This document shows positions 53,741 through 54,649 of a stretch of 54,649 bases of DNA, piece after piece. Under the pieces are notes generated by a model. It worked only from the letters and a program-made list of their open reading frames with translations, did no database searches and had not been told where the DNA came from. Source of the stretch: Paludisphaera rhizosphaerae (lineage in GTDB: Bacteria; Planctomycetota; Planctomycetia; Isosphaerales; Isosphaeraceae). The DNA is taken from the NCBI RefSeq assembly GCF_011065895.1, contig NZ_JAALCR010000035.1, positions 1 through 54,649 on the forward strand, in the 5' to 3' direction. Position 1 is the first letter of the stretch. Each line of letters starts with the position of its first letter. Both the position numbers and the translations under genes were made by a program.

Positions 53741-54649
53741 TTGACTGCGAAGGATGCCGACGCGGGGGATGAACGCGGCAGGCCGGCGAGTCGGACGCCG
53801 TGGCTCGGAGGAATCGGGGTCGCTGCGGCGACGCTCGCTCTCTTGGTGGCCACGGGGCCGCTGTTGACGATCACCTGGGATGAGGCGTTCGTCCTGGGAA
53901 GGCAGGAGCGCGTTCGCGAGTGGCTTCACGCAGTGCGCGATCCCTCTGGCTTCGCCCCAAGCTGGCGGCCGATCCCACTGCAGGATGAGTTGCTCGAGCC
54001 GGATTCGGAAGGTCGAACACCTCCGGCTCCGGCCGATCTCGACACCCGGGCCAAACTCTTCAGTCAACCGGTGATCGAATGGTTCTGGCCGTTCGCTCGT
54101 GCCATGCCTTACGGCCATCCGCCCGGCTGCGCGCTCGCGGGCTTGATTGGCGATGTCCTGGCGCCTTCGTGGGAGGTGCTCGCCCGCGCGCGGCTCGGGC
54201 CGATGTTGCTGGTCAGCATTGTGGCTGGTGCGATCTACGGCTTCGTCTGTCGGCGTTGGGGACCGTGGGCGGCGGCCGCGGCGGCGGGGGCTTGGGTTCT
54301 GCAGCCGAGGCCGTTCGCGCACTGGCATTTCGCCCATTTCGACGACGTGCTTGTCTGTTACTGGGTTGGATCGGTCTTGGCGTTCTCGAAGGCCGTCGAG
54401 GCGGTCGAGGGCTCGAGCAAGCCTCGATGGGGGTGGGCGGTCGCGTTTGGAATTCTGGCGGGAGCCGCGGCAAATACGAAATTGACGGGCTGGTTTCTGC
54501 CTATCCCATTCATCGTCTGGACGTTGATGTATCGCGACCGTCGAGGGCTGCTCACGCTTCTTATCGGCGGGGCGCTCGGGCTGCTGACGCTTTATCTGCT
54601 CACGCCGCCGTGGTGGCACAACCCGGTCGACGGCGTGGAGAAGTTCTTG
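53741..54649 (+). CDS. GT-C glycosyltransferase family 39, N-terminal part (continues at base 1)
   Basis: This frame is open to the last base and continues without a break or shift at base 1, giving one protein of about 580 residues. I chose TTG at 53741 because GAGGAA (53728-53733) lies 7 bases upstream; GTG at 53711 or 53699 are alternatives. A first membrane segment (about residues 21-43) is followed by Trp46-Asp47-Glu48, the acidic loop typical of ArnT/PMT-type GT-C enzymes, which use polyprenyl-phosphate sugars on the outer face of the membrane. Several further hydrophobic segments follow, with a second Asp-Asp pair in the HFDDV segment. The gene begins just beyond the iteron origin and reads away from rep. 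The sugar and acceptor are unknown. Family assignment is fairly sure; specificity is not. Confidence 0.82.
   Translation, partial: MTAKDADAGDERGRPASRTPWLGGIGVAAATLALLVATGPLLTITWDEAFVLGRQERVREWLHAVRDPSGFAPSWRPIPLQDELLEPDSEGRTPPAPADLDTRAKLFSQPVIEWFWPFARAMPYGHPPGCALAGLIGDVLAPSWEVLARARLGPMLLVSIVAGAIYGFVCRRWGPWAAAAAAGAWVLQPRPFAHWHFAHFDDVLVCYWVGSVLAFSKAVEAVEGSSKPRWGWAVAFGILAGAAANTKLTGWFLPIPFIVWTLMYRDRRGLLTLLIGGALGLLTLYLLTPPWWHNPVDGVEKFL

Noticed and set aside
15-54600. tRNA, rRNA, transposase, relaxase or conjugation genes
   Set aside because: Looked for across the window; no cloverleaf with conserved arms and no protein with such motifs was found.

Overview
This window is most likely a complete circular plasmid of a planctomycete, probably family Isosphaeraceae. 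The first and last bases join in frame into one glycosyltransferase gene. A replication initiator of the RPA type sits beside six 22-bp iterons, and a ParA/ParB pair and a HigBA-like toxin-antitoxin pair are present. The planctomycete assignment rests on the DUF1552 and DUF1592/DUF1585 proteins, a formylglycine-type sulfatase, proteins with N-termini of the planctomycete 'LEP(L/R)' type, and high GC content. I see no rRNA, tRNA, CRISPR array, transposase, relaxase or conjugation gene.

Layout. 53741-54649 joined to 1-834 (+): GT-C (family 39) glycosyltransferase. 998-11143 (+): an RND efflux operon of permease, lipoprotein adaptor and two paralogous TolC-like outer-membrane factors, with two small secreted-type proteins. 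11600-14720 (+): sulfatase, a hypothetical protein and a membrane-anchored FKBP isomerase. 14822-21550 (-): a second efflux operon led by a PadR regulator (padR, permease, adaptor, TolC). 21979-32917 (+): four co-directional genes, namely a di-heme cytochrome c, a catalase-related allene-oxide-synthase-like heme protein, a 1,728-residue catalase-like/patatin/GNAT-like fusion, and a second, membrane-anchored di-heme cytochrome. 32957-36409: plasmid maintenance, with HigBA-like TA (-), repeat-rich DNA and parAB (+). 36418-45387 (-): a full chemotaxis operon (cheW, soluble mcp, cheR, cheA, cheC-like, cheD, cheY, cheB). 45644-51693 (-): GntR regulator, planctomycete multi-domain cytochrome (DUF1587/1592/1588/1585) and DUF1552 Tat protein. 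51766-53605: rep gene and iteron origin.

How they may work together. The most novel block is 21979-32917. A lipase-type domain embedded in a membrane segment is fused to a catalase-like heme domain. It sits between an AOS-like heme protein carrying the Thr-His distal pair of coral allene oxide synthase and two RoxA/MauG-like di-heme cytochromes. This suggests release and oxidative conversion of fatty acids or other lipids at the cell envelope. That is inference from families and gene order; no substrate can be read from sequence. The plasmid otherwise gives its host two drug- or metabolite-export systems, a sensory array without its own motor, and an extracellular redox (cytochrome) operon under GntR control.
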